From Mycobacterium sp. (GTDB lineage Bacteria > Actinomycetota > Actinomycetes > Mycobacteriales > Mycobacteriaceae): DNA of 64,000 nucleotides. Positions 18,293 through 34,239 of this stretch are shown here, piece after piece (position 1 is the stretch's first letter; each line of letters begins with the position of its first letter). The stretch is taken from positions 1 to 64,000 of the forward strand of contig WOYS01000118.1 in NCBI GenBank assembly GCA_011620645.1. The letters are read 5' to 3'. The position numbers and the translations under genes were made by a program. The notes under the pieces were generated by a model. It searched no databases. It was not told the DNA's origin and saw only the letters and a program-made list of their open reading frames with translations.

Positions 18293-19641
18293 TGGGCCCC
18301 CTCCTTGTGTTCGCGGCCGAGCTCGACCATGAAGTTGGCGAAGTACCCGGTCAATTGTGGGTCGCTCATCATCTGCCAGCGCGGGGCCAGCAGCTTCATA
18401 TAGCGCTCGACGTAGAGGAACTGCTTGCCGATCAGTACCAGCTCCCGCGGCAGTTTGACGTCGTAGGCATCGGCCAGCGTCGAAAGCTGCCTGCCGATAT
18501 CGGCATAACTCATGTCACCCAGCGCGGACATCGTCAGCGGGGTGGTGAACTTCTCCAGATCCTTGGCGGCCTGCGCCTCCGGTTTGACCGTGCCGACCGC
18601 GCCCATCAGCACGACGATCTTGCCCGCCGCCGCATGATCCTTCGTCACCAGCAGCGCGTACACCAGCTCGCGCAGCAGCCACCGGGTCCGCGGATCGATG
18701 CGGCCCATGATGCCGAAGTCGAAGAACACGACCTTGCCGTCGTCGTCGACGAACAGGTTGCCCGCGTGCAGGTCCCCGTGGAACAGGCCATGGCGCAGCC
18801 CGCCCTCGAACACACTGAACAGCAGCGCCTTCACCAACTGCTCGCCGTCGAAGCCCTTCTTGCGGATGGCGGCGACATCGTCGATCCGCACACCCTGGAT
18901 CCGCTCCATCGTCAGCACATGCTCGCTGGTCAGGTCCCAGTAGACCTGAGGCACCCGGATATCGGCCCCCAGCGGGGAGGCGTGCATATGGGCCACCCAG
19001 GCGTCCATGGACTGCGCCTCCAGCCGGAAATCCAGTTCCTCGGCCAGGTTGTCGGCGAAGTCGGCGACCACATCCTGCGCGGACAGGCGCTGACCCAGCT
19101 TGGCGAACTCGACCAGCCGCGCGCCGCGCTTGAGGATCTGCAGGTCGGCGGCGACGCGGCGGCGGATGCCGGGCCGCTGGATCTTGACCACCACCTCTTC
19201 GCCGGAATGCAGCGTCGCGTAGTGCACCTGGGCGATCGACGCCGAGGCGAACGGTTTGGCGTCGAACGCCTTGAACAGGTTCTCCGGCTGGTCGCCCAGA
19301 TCTTCGACGAACAGCTTGCGCACCTGATCGTCGTCGGCCGGCGGTACGCGGTCCAGCAGGCTGCGGAACTCCCGGCTCAGCGGCTCACCGAAGGCACCGG
19401 GGCTGGACGCGATGATCTGCCCGAACTTGACGTAGGTGGGGCCCAGGTCGGCGAACGTCTGCGGGACCTGCTTGGCGATCTTCTGCTGCAGGGAACCCTT
19501 GCCCAGCAGGTTGGTGACCACCCGCGCGCCGGTGCGGGTGATCTGCCAGTAGGTCGCGCCGATGCGCGCGGCTTCGGCGGGCAAGGGCACCCGATCGAGC
19601 TGTGCGGGCTCGCGATGCTTGGCTTTTGGCGTGGAACTCAT
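18289..19641 (-). CDS. UbiB/ABC1-family atypical kinase
   Basis: The 450-aa protein has the ABC1/UbiB kinase-like core. KFGQIIASSPGAFGEPLSRE is the KxGQ motif of the family N-terminal extension, ASIAQVHYATLHSGEEVVVK the Ala-rich nucleotide loop and catalytic Lys, HGLFHGDLHAGNLFVDDDG the catalytic loop and FFDFGIMGRID the DFG-equivalent. Members are ATPases or kinases linked to isoprenoid lipid metabolism; in mycobacteria the partner is unknown. It is the first gene of a two-gene unit with the hydrolase (4-bp overlap). Length and motifs are normal. Confidence 0.88.
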   Translation of the reverse strand: MSSTPKAKHREPAQLDRVPLPAEAARIGATYWQITRTGARVVTNLLGKGSLQQKIAKQVPQTFADLGPTYVKFGQIIASSPGAFGEPLSREFRSLLDRVPPADDDQVRKLFVEDLGDQPENLFKAFDAKPFASASIAQVHYATLHSGEEVVVKIQRPGIRRRVAADLQILKRGARLVEFAKLGQRLSAQDVVADFADNLAEELDFRLEAQSMDAWVAHMHASPLGADIRVPQVYWDLTSEHVLTMERIQGVRIDDVAAIRKKGFDGEQLVKALLFSVFEGGLRHGLFHGDLHAGNLFVDDDGKVVFFDFGIMGRIDPRTRWLLRELVYALLVTKDHAAAGKIVVLMGAVGTVKPEAQAAKDLEKFTTPLTMSALGDMSYADIGRQLSTLADAYDVKLPRELVLIGKQFLYVERYMKLLAPRWQMMSDPQLTGYFANFMVELGREHKEGAQ

Positions 19642-19796
19642 CCCTGCAGTGTCTCAAAACCCGAGGTAGCACCCAACAATGTGTCTTAGATCATAGCGAT
19701 ACCCGTCTCCGGGTCGCGCTTCACCAGCCGCGAATGGTGCATGCCCATCCAGTAGATGGAGGGGTCGAGGCGCTCGCCTTCTTCCGCTGACCTTGC

Positions 19797-19857
19797 GCCG
19801 AAACCCGCGTACCCGCTGTTCGTGAGCGCTTTGAGCGACGGGTACGCGGGTTTCGGC
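19797..19857. repeat. Hairpin repeat, left copy, flanking the DUF559 gene
   Basis: Two perfect 19-bp inverted arms (19797-19815 and 19839-19857) with core GAAACCCGCGTACCCG enclose a 23-base loop. A near-identical hairpin lies just after the DUF559 gene. There is no T-run, so it is not a standard intrinsic terminator. Confidence 0.8.
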
Positions 19858-19901
19858 ACAAGCAAGGGATCCGCGGACTGCGTTGCTGCGTCCAAAGAGG
19901 T

Positions 19902-20750
19902 ATGGCCGTTCCCATCCTCGGCGCCGACGCGGTTTCCGATGGGTTGCTCACCGCAGGGCAACTGCGTCACCGCTACACCCCCGTCTTTCGCGGGGTCTAC
20001 CTTCCGAAAGGGCACCCGCCGACCCTGCTCGACAGGATCGCCGCGGCGCGGCTGGCCGTGCCGCATGCCGTGATCGCCGGGGCCGCGGCATCCGCCGTAC
20101 ACGGAGCGAAGTGGGTGGATGACGAGGTGCCCATCGACCTGATCGGACGGTGCCGGCCACAGCCCGGGCTCAAGGGCCGGGAGGAGACCTTGTGCCCAGG
20201 GGAGGCGACGACGGTGCGCGGCATTCCCGTGACGACCCCCGCTCGCACGGCGTTCGACCTGGGCCGGCGCCTCGATAAGGGACGGGCCGTCGCGCGGATG
20301 GACGCCCTGATGCGGGCCCGGCCCTATGCGATCGCGGACGTCGAACTGCTCGCGAAAGTGCACCGCGGGATGCGCGGTCTTCCGAAGCTGCGCAAGGCTC
20401 TGCCGCTTGTCGACGGCGGGGCCGAGTCTCCCCGGGAGACCTGGCTGCGGCTGCTCTTCGTCGACGCCGGATTGCCCAGGCCGAGAACACAATTCGTCGT
20501 CCGCGCGGAGTCGGGCCGCTACCTCCGTCGACTCGACATGGTCTGGGACGCGTACAAGGTCGCCGCGGAGTACGACGGGCAACAGCACCTGACCGACCGC
20601 ACCGCGTACGCCCGCGACGTCTGGGTCAGCCGCGAACTGCAGAAGCTGAACTGGCACGTCATCCACGTGATCAAGGAGGACCGCGGTGACGAGATCGTCG
20701 CGCATGCCCGCGCGGCGCTGCTCTCGCGCGGCTGGGATGGCCGGCCCTAG
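19902..20750 (+). CDS. DUF559 (Vsr/endonuclease-fold) protein with AbiEi-like N-terminal region
   Basis: This 282-aa protein has an N-terminal winged-helix-like part ([20 protein letters not shown]) and a central [16 protein letters not shown], the arrangement of AbiEi-type antitoxin-like proteins. The C-terminal domain is DUF559-like: [36 protein letters not shown] and then [18 protein letters not shown]. The acidic residues in LDMVWD and AAEYDG correspond to the metal site of Vsr/restriction-endonuclease folds, so nuclease activity is plausible. These proteins are abundant and uncharacterised in mycobacteria. The gene stands alone between the UbiB-like gene and the rplJ leader, bracketed by matching hairpins. 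It is not part of the conserved backbone order as I remember it. Confidence 0.8.
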   Translation: MAVPILGADAVSDGLLTAGQLRHRYTPVFRGVYLPKGHPPTLLDRIAAARLAVPHAVIAGAAASAVHGAKWVDDEVPIDLIGRCRPQPGLKGREETLCPGEATTVRGIPVTTPARTAFDLGRRLDKGRAVARMDALMRARPYAIADVELLAKVHRGMRGLPKLRKALPLVDGGAESPRETWLRLLFVDAGLPRPRTQFVVRAESGRYLRRLDMVWDAYKVAAEYDGQQHLTDRTAYARDVWVSRELQKLNWHVIHVIKEDRGDEIVAHARAALLSRGWDGRP

Positions 20751-20760
20751 CACCTAGCGC

Positions 20761-20817
20761 CGAAACCCGCGTACCCGTCGCTGGTCAGCCTTGCGAGCGA
20801 CGGATACGCGGGTTTCG
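20761..20817. repeat. Hairpin repeat, right copy, flanking the DUF559 gene
   Basis: Inverted arms at 20761-20782 and 20796-20817 (22 bp, one mismatch) share the core GAAACCCGCGTACCCG with the left copy, with a 13-base loop. It begins ten bases after the DUF559 stop codon, so it could also serve as that gene's transcription end. Confidence 0.8.
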
Positions 20818-20879
20818 GGGGGTGACATCGGCTCGTTTTGCCCCACGGCGCCCCGGCAGGCTATTCTTTCCCAGTTCCA

Positions 20880-21040
20880 CCAAAGACCGTCGGTCACCGA
20901 GCAATCGGTTGAAGGTCCGGATTACCCGGACGGCCCACGCAGGAGGACGAGGTACAGCATTCTTGCGCGCCCCGACCTGTCTGTGTCGGGGCGTTTCGTT
21001 TTCTCTGGCCCCTCGCGCCCCACGGTTGGTGGACATCCCA
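20880..21040 (+). promoter_or_regulatory. L10 leader (rplJ autoregulatory leader) with attenuator-like hairpin
   Basis: The stretch before rplJ has the expected L10-leader composition (GGTTGAAGGTCCGGATTACC followed by an AGGAGGACGAGG region). It then contains a strong stem-loop at 20968-20993 (CGCCCCGAC / GTCGGGGCG) followed by a T-rich run TTTCGTTTT. L10(L12) complexes bind such leaders to repress their own operon. The terminal hairpin looks like an attenuator, which would couple rplJ-rplL transcription to free L10. An exact structure prediction was not possible here. Confidence 0.7.
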
Positions 21041-21061
21041 ACCATTCACGAGGAGGCAAGC

Positions 21062-21592
21062 ATGGCCAAGGCTGAAAAGGCCACCGCGGTCGCCGACATC
21101 GCCGAGAAGTTCAAGGAGGCGACGGCCACCGTCGTCACCGAGTACCGCGGCCTGACGGTCACCAACCTTGCCGAGCTGCGCAGGTCGCTGGGCATCGGAG
21201 CGACGTACACCGTTGCCAAGAACACCCTGGTGAAGCGTGCCGCGTCCGAGGCCGGAGTCGAAGGTCTCGATGACCTGTTCGCCGGTCCGACCGCCATCGC
21301 GTTCATCAACGGCGAGCCCGTCGACGCCGCCAAGGCGATCAAGAAGTTCGCCAAGGACAACAAGGCGCTCGTCATCAAGGGCGGCTACATGGACGGTCGC
21401 GCGCTGACCGTCGCCGAGGTCGAGCGCATCGCCGATCTCGAATCGCGCGAGGTGCTGCTGGCGCGTGTCGCCGGTGCACTGAAGGCGAAGCAGTCCCAGG
21501 CCGCAGCGCTGTTCGCAGCGCCCGCGTCCCAGGTCGCTCGTCTGGCTGCAGCTCTGCAGGAAAAGAAGTCCGGCGAAGAATCCGCCGCTTAA
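21062..21592 (+). CDS. rplJ: 50S ribosomal protein L10
   Basis: The 176-aa protein begins [20 protein letters not shown] and has the ribosomal L10 signature [20 protein letters not shown] with [11 protein letters not shown]. Its C-terminal helices ([20 protein letters not shown]) bind L7/L12 dimers. The ATG at 21062 follows an excellent AGGAGG site. The frame is open upstream through the leader, but that part is not protein-like. It anchors the ribosomal stalk and is the operon repressor through the leader. It is followed at 36 bp by rplL. Confidence 0.98.
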   Translation: MAKAEKATAVADIAEKFKEATATVVTEYRGLTVTNLAELRRSLGIGATYTVAKNTLVKRAASEAGVEGLDDLFAGPTAIAFINGEPVDAAKAIKKFAKDNKALVIKGGYMDGRALTVAEVERIADLESREVLLARVAGALKAKQSQAAALFAAPASQVARLAAALQEKKSGEESAA

Positions 21593-21628
21593 GCAACCCC
21601 ACCACACCGATACAAATAAGGAACCACC

Positions 21629-22015
21629 ATGGCAAAGCTGTCCACTGAAGAATTGCTCGACGCGTTCAAGGAACTGACCCTGCTCGAGCTCTCCGAGTTC
21701 GTGAAGGCGTTCGAGGAGACCTTCGACGTCACCGCCGCCGCTCCCGTTGCCGTCGCCGCTGCCGGTGCCGCGCCGGCCGCCGCCGAGGCCGCCGAGGAGC
21801 AGTCCGAATTCGACGTCATCCTCGAGGGTGCCGGCGAGAAGAAGATCGGCGTCATCAAGGTCGTCCGCGAGATTGTTTCGGGCCTGGGCCTCAAGGAAGC
21901 CAAGGATCTCGTCGACAGCGCCCCCAAGCCGCTGCTCGAGAAGGTCAACAAGGAAGCCGCCGAGGCCGCCAAGGCTAAGCTCGAGGCCGCCGGCGCATCG
22001 GTCACCGTCAAGTAG
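21629..22015 (+). CDS. rplL: 50S ribosomal protein L7/L12
   Basis: The 128-aa stalk protein starts [20 protein letters not shown] (dimerisation domain). An Ala/Pro-rich hinge follows, then the C-terminal factor-binding domain [20 protein letters not shown] and [20 protein letters not shown] sequence. It recruits EF-Tu, EF-G and other GTPases to the ribosome. The gene sits directly after rplJ, with the usual AAGGA site before the ATG, and ends before a perfect palindrome that likely terminates the operon. Confidence 0.98.
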   Translation: MAKLSTEELLDAFKELTLLELSEFVKAFEETFDVTAAAPVAVAAAGAAPAAAEAAEEQSEFDVILEGAGEKKIGVIKVVREIVSGLGLKEAKDLVDSAPKPLLEKVNKEAAEAAKAKLEAAGASVTVK

Positions 22016-22026
22016 TTTTCTGCGCA

Positions 22027-22060
22027 CTGTGGGCCGGGTCGAATTCGACCCGGCCCACAG
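22027..22060 (+). terminator. Palindromic terminator after rplL
   Basis: A perfect 34-bp inverted repeat centred on GAATTC (arms CTGTGGGCCGGGTCGAA and its complement) lies 12 bases after the rplL stop. It lacks a U-tract, as many mycobacterial terminators do. It should fold into a very stable hairpin on either strand. Confidence 0.7.
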
Positions 22061-22170
22061 TCGTCCACGAGGGCGTTCGTCGTTGCTGGAAGTCTGGGTA
22101 GGCTACAGTGATTCAAGCCACAGGCGGGGTAGCACGTGGCGTGGTGGGGTTGTCCTCGGAAGGAACATGC

Positions 22171-23268
22171 ATGGGTGTCCAAATCGACGTGATCGGTCTG
22201 AGTAAGTCGTTCGGATCGTCGAAGATCTGGGAGGACGTCACGTTGACGGTTCCCGCGGGTGAGGTCAGCGTGTTGCTGGGCCCCTCGGGTACCGGTAAGT
22301 CGGTGTTCCTGAAGTCGCTGATCGGTCTGCTGCGGCCTGAGCGCGGCTCGATCGTGATCGATGGCACCAACATTCTGGAGTGCTCGGCCAAGGAGCTCTA
22401 CGAGATCCGGACCCTGTTCGGTGTGCTGTTTCAGGACGGTGCGCTGTTCGGCTCGATGAACATCTACGACAACACGGCCTTCCCGCTGCGCGAGCACACC
22501 AAGAAGTCCGAGTCCGAGATCCGCAACGTCGTCATGGAGAAGCTGGAGCTCGTCGGTATGCCCAATGACGGGCACAAGTTCCCCGGTGAGATTTCCGGCG
22601 GTATGCGCAAGCGCGCCGGCCTGGCCCGCGCCCTGGTGCTCGACCCCAAGATCATCCTGTGCGATGAGCCGGACTCCGGTCTGGACCCGGTCCGTACCGC
22701 GTATCTGTCGCAGCTGTTGATCGATATCAACGCCCAGATCGATGCGACCGTGCTGATCGTGACGCACAACATCAACATCGCCCGGACCGTGCCGGACAAC
22801 ATCGGCATGCTGTTCCGCAGGAAGCTGATCATGTTCGGTCCCCGTGAGGTGCTGCTGACCAGTGAGGAGCCGGCGGTCAAGCAGTTCCTCAACGGTCGCC
22901 GTATCGGCCCGATCGGTATGTCGGAGGAGAAGGACGAAGCCACCGCAGCCGCCGAGCAGGCCATGATGGAGGCCGGTCAGCACGACGGTGGTGTCGAGGA
23001 GATCGAGGGTGTGCCGCCGCAGCTGATGGCCACTCCCGGTATGCCCGAGCGTAAGGCTGTCGGGCGTCGTCAGGCCCGGGTGCGCGAGATGCTGCACACC
23101 CTGCCCCTGGCCGCTCAGGAAGCCATCCGCGACGACCTCGAAGGCACGCACAAGTACCACGCCAACGAGTTCGGCGACGAGGACACCGTCCGCTACGCGC
23201 ACGAGGGCGACGACGCCCCGACGACGTCCATCCCGGTCGCCAAGTCCATCCCGGTCGCCAAGAAGTGA
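22171..23268 (+). CDS. mkl: ABC transporter ATP-binding protein Mkl/MceG, the Mce lipid-import ATPase
   Basis: The 365-aa ATPase has Walker A GPSGTGKS, signature ISGGMRKRAGLARAL, Walker B IILCDEPDSG and an H-loop VTHN. A long C-terminal tail (GVPPQLMATPGMPERKAVGR and REMLHTLPL) is characteristic of actinobacterial MceG. It energises all Mce systems importing cholesterol and fatty acids across the envelope. I chose the ATG at 22171 (MGVQIDVIGLSKSFG) after a GGAAGGA site. The frame is open to 22108. Location between rplL and rpoB agrees with mkl in M. tuberculosis. Confidence 0.95.
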   Translation: MGVQIDVIGLSKSFGSSKIWEDVTLTVPAGEVSVLLGPSGTGKSVFLKSLIGLLRPERGSIVIDGTNILECSAKELYEIRTLFGVLFQDGALFGSMNIYDNTAFPLREHTKKSESEIRNVVMEKLELVGMPNDGHKFPGEISGGMRKRAGLARALVLDPKIILCDEPDSGLDPVRTAYLSQLLIDINAQIDATVLIVTHNINIARTVPDNIGMLFRRKLIMFGPREVLLTSEEPAVKQFLNGRRIGPIGMSEEKDEATAAAEQAMMEAGQHDGGVEEIEGVPPQLMATPGMPERKAVGRRQARVREMLHTLPLAAQEAIRDDLEGTHKYHANEFGDEDTVRYAHEGDDAPTTSIPVAKSIPVAKK

Positions 23269-23294
23269 GGTAGTACCAGAATTCACCGCAGAAG

Positions 23295-23326
23295 ACCGTT
23301 CGGGCTCCGGCTCGGACGGTTTTTTG
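23295..23326 (+). terminator. Intrinsic terminator after mkl
   Basis: A stem ACCGTTCGGGC / GCTCGGACGGT followed directly by six T residues (23320-23325) lies 27 bases after the mkl stop, a textbook rho-independent terminator. It isolates mkl from the rpoB transcription unit. Confidence 0.85.
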
Positions 23327-23673
23327 TCGTTTCGGGCGCGCCGCCGGTGAACGTGAGATCAAATGTCGGCAGCAAACCGCGTGTGAACTCTTGACGGAAC
23401 CGCCGAAACGAGCGAGTCTGTTTGGCAGCAATGTATGGAGAGGTTGTGAAGGATCGAGTCGCCAGCCAGCGCTCGATTCGCCCCGTGTTGCCGTGGTTGA
23501 GAAATGCGCCGTCTTCCGCTATTGTTGGACGTTGCGCTGGCTGCATCCTGCCCACCCTCCTTTGGCACCTGACATCGTGACCTAGCCTGAGCTCTGCTCA
23601 GCGATCTAGACGCGTGCCATGTCTCCGGAGGGCTCCGGGCTTGACATGGCCAGCCAAACCGATGCAGATATAG

Positions 23674-27168
<3,495 letters not shown>

Positions 27169-27229
27169 TCGCGGGCACTGCCCCGCGGCGCTGATAGTTA
27201 TCTAATCCCGAAAGGGGAAAGGGAGTTAC

Positions 27230-31213
<3,984 letters not shown>

Positions 31214-31238
31214 GACCTACCGCTAGTTCACGACGGAA

Positions 31239-31270
31239 AAGCCCCCGCTTGCGAGCGGGGGCTTCTTCGT
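31239..31270. terminator. Bidirectional terminator between rpoC and the Ser-rich protein gene
   Basis: A perfect 9-bp stem GCCCCCGCT / AGCGGGGGC (31241-31262) is followed by TTCTTCGT on the plus strand and TTTTCCGT on the minus strand. It can thus end both rpoC and the convergent gene. Confidence 0.88.
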
Positions 31271-31297
31271 GTCAGCAGCTCTTTCGTGACACGGGCT

Positions 31298-32632
31298 TCA
31301 CCCGAAGAGCTCGTCAAGGCCAAATGTGACCGTCTTCCCTACCTGATCGCCGATCACTTCACCGAGCACGGTGAGGCCCGGAACCTGAGCGAAGCCGATG
31401 GCGGCGGCAATGAGGTTGCCGGTGATGTCTCCGACTTCGTCTCTGGCGTCGGGCCAGTCACTACTCACGATCGCCACACCGAGTTGTGCTCCGTCGATCG
31501 CCGCGGCGAGGACGTTGATCGGAACGCCCACGCCCGGAAGGGCGCCAAGACCCCCTTCGAACGCTTCCCAACTCTGCTCCAAATTGCCGTTTCGGGGGTC
31601 GTCTTCGACGCCGCCGGTCTCGTCGACGACCGCCGTCGCGACGATCGGAGCCGCCTCGGCTCCGGGAGCCTTGGGGCCGACGAATGCCGACTCGGCCTGC
31701 CGTCGCACCCATCCCAGTACCGCCCACACGATGGGGTTGGGTGGGGTTGGCTCACCCGGTGTGCCGTTGAAGAAAGGCGCTACTACAGCATTGAGGACTT
31801 TGCCGACCATATCGATCGGCGCGACGACTTCGGTTTGACCGCCCACGGGGTCTGGCAACTTCGCGGCGGACAGGAAAGGCTTGCGTTCAATTGGTGTCAA
31901 AGGGTTCGTCGGCAGTTTGGTCAGCGTGCTGAGTGACTGCTCAACGTCCCGAAGGACGGATCCGGGTTCCGGAGTGGCAGCGATGCCGGCCGACGCCCAC
32001 CGCGCCTGCACGCGGGGAACAGCGGCGGTGCGCTCTTCATCGGGTCCAGACGATGACCGCGCCTGAGGTGGGTCAACCCCTGCCGCCGGGCTATTCTTGT
32101 TCCCGCCTTCTGTGTTGAGTGTTGTGTCTGTACTGGGTGGTTTGCCTGTTTCAGGTGTTGCGCCCTTTGGTTCTTCAGAGCCGGTGTCATCTGAGGTGTC
32201 CGCGTCGCCGGAACCTCTGACCGCACCAGCGATGGCGTTGCGAACATTGTCGAGACTGCGTTCCACGCTTCGCCGAATGACGTCAGCGGGGTCCGGCCGC
32301 CGGGATGCCGGCGTCGTGGCGTCTTTCGCACCGGAACTCTCGCTCTCGCTCTCGCTACCGCTCTCGCTCTCGCTACCGCTCTTGCTCTCGCTCTCGCTAC
32401 CGCTCTCGCTCTTGCTCTTGCTCTCGCTCTTGCTCTTGCTCTCGCTCTTGCTACCGCTCTTGCTACCGCTCTTGCTACCGCTCTCGCTACCGCTCTTGCT
32501 CTCGCTCTTGCTCTCCCTCTTGCTGCCGGTGTCCGCGCTTTTGTGTGTCTGGGTCTGGCCATCAGGACCATCGGCCCACGCAACCGCTGGGGTAGTGGCT
32601 ACTGCGGCGCCGACGCCGATCGCGACGGCCAA
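31298..32632 (-). CDS. Secreted Ser-rich (S-x) repeat protein
   Basis: The protein has an N-terminal hydrophobic export signal (ALAVAIGVGAAVATTPAVAWAD), then about 65 residues of strictly alternating Ser-x with x = Glu, Lys or Gly, encoded by a hexanucleotide array (32338-32525). A Thr/Pro/Glu-rich linker (TTPASRRPDPADVI onward) follows, and then a C-terminal module. That module contains PLTPIERKPFLSAAKLPDP and NPIVWAVLGWVRRQAESAFV and ends TVTFGLDELFG, resembling the leader region of mycobacterial PE-like/VCBS-type surface proteins. The listed start is TTG 32632. However, the frame continues upstream through VGRYIGRVGA-like sequence without ATG/GTG/TTG to an ATT at 32749 placed after GGAGGGG, so the true start may be non-canonical. 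Function unknown. Confidence 0.65.
   Translation of the reverse strand: MAVAIGVGAAVATTPAVAWADGPDGQTQTHKSADTGSKRESKSESKSGSESGSKSGSKSGSKSESKSKSESKSKSESGSESESKSGSESESGSESESESSGAKDATTPASRRPDPADVIRRSVERSLDNVRNAIAGAVRGSGDADTSDDTGSEEPKGATPETGKPPSTDTTLNTEGGNKNSPAAGVDPPQARSSSGPDEERTAAVPRVQARWASAGIAATPEPGSVLRDVEQSLSTLTKLPTNPLTPIERKPFLSAAKLPDPVGGQTEVVAPIDMVGKVLNAVVAPFFNGTPGEPTPPNPIVWAVLGWVRRQAESAFVGPKAPGAEAAPIVATAVVDETGGVEDDPRNGNLEQSWEAFEGGLGALPGVGVPINVLAAAIDGAQLGVAIVSSDWPDARDEVGDITGNLIAAAIGFAQVPGLTVLGEVIGDQVGKTVTFGLDELFG
32338..32525 (-). repeat. Hexanucleotide AGC-NNN tandem array encoding Ser-Glu/Ser-Lys/Ser-Gly
   Basis: On the minus strand the array is built of the codon pairs AGC-GAG, AGC-AAG and AGC-GGT repeated for about 190 bp, with little third-base variation. 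Uniform codons indicate recent expansion by slippage. Changes in copy number would stay in frame. Confidence 0.85.
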
Positions 32633-32749
32633 GGCGCCTACCCGGCCGATGTAGCGACCGTATCGACCACTGACGCGGCCGTGCCCCGACGACGGCGATT
32701 CGATTTGGCCACGCTGTGGCGTGTGCTCGACTGATTCGATGTCGATAAT

Positions 32750-33082
32750 TGCGACCCCTCCGTTTGCTCGCCAAGGCCCAGGTAGTCGGCAGCAGATGCG
32801 CCGCGAACTATCGGCTCGTCCGGAGTATAGGCACCCTTACGCGCACTCCGCGTGTTCTGGATGAGCTGAGTGCTGTGGTTCATAGCAAACACCTTGAGGG
32901 GATTCATCGAGGAGTGGTCGCGCACGCAAAAAGTTGATCTTGCAAAGAATGTCGATCGCGATAAAACCGCAGCTCGTTGCGGCACATCCCGTTAGTGCGT
33001 TCCTGCGTCACAACCTCTGACGCGCCATACCGACCTCTCGGCGAACAGTGGGTTGACGAGAGGTGAACTAGGCTCACGTCTC
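32750..33082. other. Intergenic region between the Ser-rich protein gene and the PAP2 gene
   Basis: This gap of about 330 bases between divergent genes should contain both promoters. A minus-strand frame of 115 codons runs through it into the Ser-rich gene, but it shows no family resemblance and overlaps the better-supported signal peptide in another frame. The stretch is less GC-rich than its surroundings. I see no RNA gene. Confidence 0.4.
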
Positions 33083-34150
33083 GTGGCCACGATTGACGAG
33101 CAACAGTCACTCGTCGTTGCTGCGCCGCCGGCACCCGATCGTCGCGCTCTGCGCTTGCGCTACCTGCGTTGCACCGCGATCGCCAGCTGGGCCGCAGTCA
33201 TCGTGTGGCGCACCGTAACCGACGGATTCGCATTCAACCGGGAACTGGTGTTGCTCTACATCAGCACCGGACTGATCGCGGCCGGCATCGGCCAGGGCCG
33301 GCGCATGTTCTACGTGCTGCGGGACTGGCTGCCGTTCGCACTGCTGCTGATCGCCTACGACCTCAGCAGGGGAGCGGCCGACTTCGTCGGCAGGCCGACG
33401 CTGTGGCACTGGCAGGCCGATGCCGACCGGTGGCTGTTCTTCGGGAACATGCCGACCGTCTGGCTGCAGGAGCAACTCAAACGTTCGCAACCGCCGTGGT
33501 GGGAAGTCGGGATCAGCACCGTCTACATGTCGTTCTTCGTGTTGCCCTACGCCATCGCCGGGGTGCTGTGGCTGCGTGACCGTGACGAATGGAAACGGTT
33601 CGTCCGGCTGTTCGTCGGGCTGTCGTTCGCCGGCCTGGTGATCTACACGCTGGTGCCCGCCGCGCCGCCGTGGGCCGCCGCGCGGTGCACCGCCGCCGAT
33701 GTCGCCGGTGGACCGTCGGGTCCGCAGTGCATGTTCAAGTCCGCGCGGGGGGTGCCCGACGGTGGGGTGCTCGGCGCGATGCAGAGCGCGCACGACGGCG
33801 CCAACGGCTGGATCGAGCGCATCGTCACCCGCGGGTGGGGAAACCTGAACCTGCACACCGCCACCGCCCTGCTCGATCAGGGGCAGGCCAGCGTCAACCT
33901 GGTCGCCGCCATCCCCTCGCTGCATGCGGGCATGTCCGCGGCGCTGGCGGCGTTCCTGTGGCACCGGCTCAATCGCCGGTGGCGCCCGGTGCTGGCGGCC
34001 TACCCGCTCGTCATGGCGTTCACGCTGGTCTACACCGCCGAGCACTACGTCGTCGACATCCTGTTGGGCTGGGCGCTGGCCGCGGCGGTGCTCGTCGGCC
34101 TGCGGGCCTATGAGTCGCGGCGCAGCGCCTCGATGGCACCCGCCGGGTAG
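33083..34150 (+). CDS. PAP2-superfamily phosphatase/inositol-phosphotransferase-like membrane protein
   Basis: The roughly 355-aa protein has about six membrane helices and the PAP2 signature near the C-terminus: NLVAAIPSLHAGMSAALAAF followed by YTAEHYVVDILLGW. The two His residues form the phosphohistidine relay. The longer N-terminal part, with an extracytoplasmic loop containing Cys pairs (ARCTAADV and PQCMFK), resembles the actinobacterial subgroup acting on polyprenyl or inositol lipids. I chose the GTG at 33083; the frame opens at 33053. It is monocistronic, upstream of fadE8. Confidence 0.85.
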   Translation: MATIDEQQSLVVAAPPAPDRRALRLRYLRCTAIASWAAVIVWRTVTDGFAFNRELVLLYISTGLIAAGIGQGRRMFYVLRDWLPFALLLIAYDLSRGAADFVGRPTLWHWQADADRWLFFGNMPTVWLQEQLKRSQPPWWEVGISTVYMSFFVLPYAIAGVLWLRDRDEWKRFVRLFVGLSFAGLVIYTLVPAAPPWAAARCTAADVAGGPSGPQCMFKSARGVPDGGVLGAMQSAHDGANGWIERIVTRGWGNLNLHTATALLDQGQASVNLVAAIPSLHAGMSAALAAFLWHRLNRRWRPVLAAYPLVMAFTLVYTAEHYVVDILLGWALAAAVLVGLRAYESRRSASMAPAG

Positions 34151-34239
34151 CCGGGGTGCGCGGCCGCGGGGCCGGTCCAGCTGGTCGCCGCCCGTATTAC
34201 CAATCTTGTGCAGTTGTCGGAAAAATGTAACAGTGGACC

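Noticed and set aside
21589..23286. A 565-codon minus-strand frame opposite rplL and mkl
   Set aside because: It is antisense to two certain genes and reads as His/Leu/Gly-rich shadow sequence.
32338..32525. CRISPR array
   Set aside because: The repeats are contiguous 6-bp units inside a coding frame, with no spacers and no cas genes nearby.
32097..32654. Plus-strand frames encoding Ser-Leu or Arg-Ser dipeptide runs
   Set aside because: They are the other-strand readings of the hexanucleotide array that encodes the Ser-x repeat of the minus-strand secreted protein, which has a signal peptide and a structured C-terminus.
32638..32985. A 115-codon minus-strand frame upstream of the Ser-rich protein
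   Set aside because: It overlaps the probable signal-peptide region in another frame and has no recognisable domain, so a chance frame is more likely.
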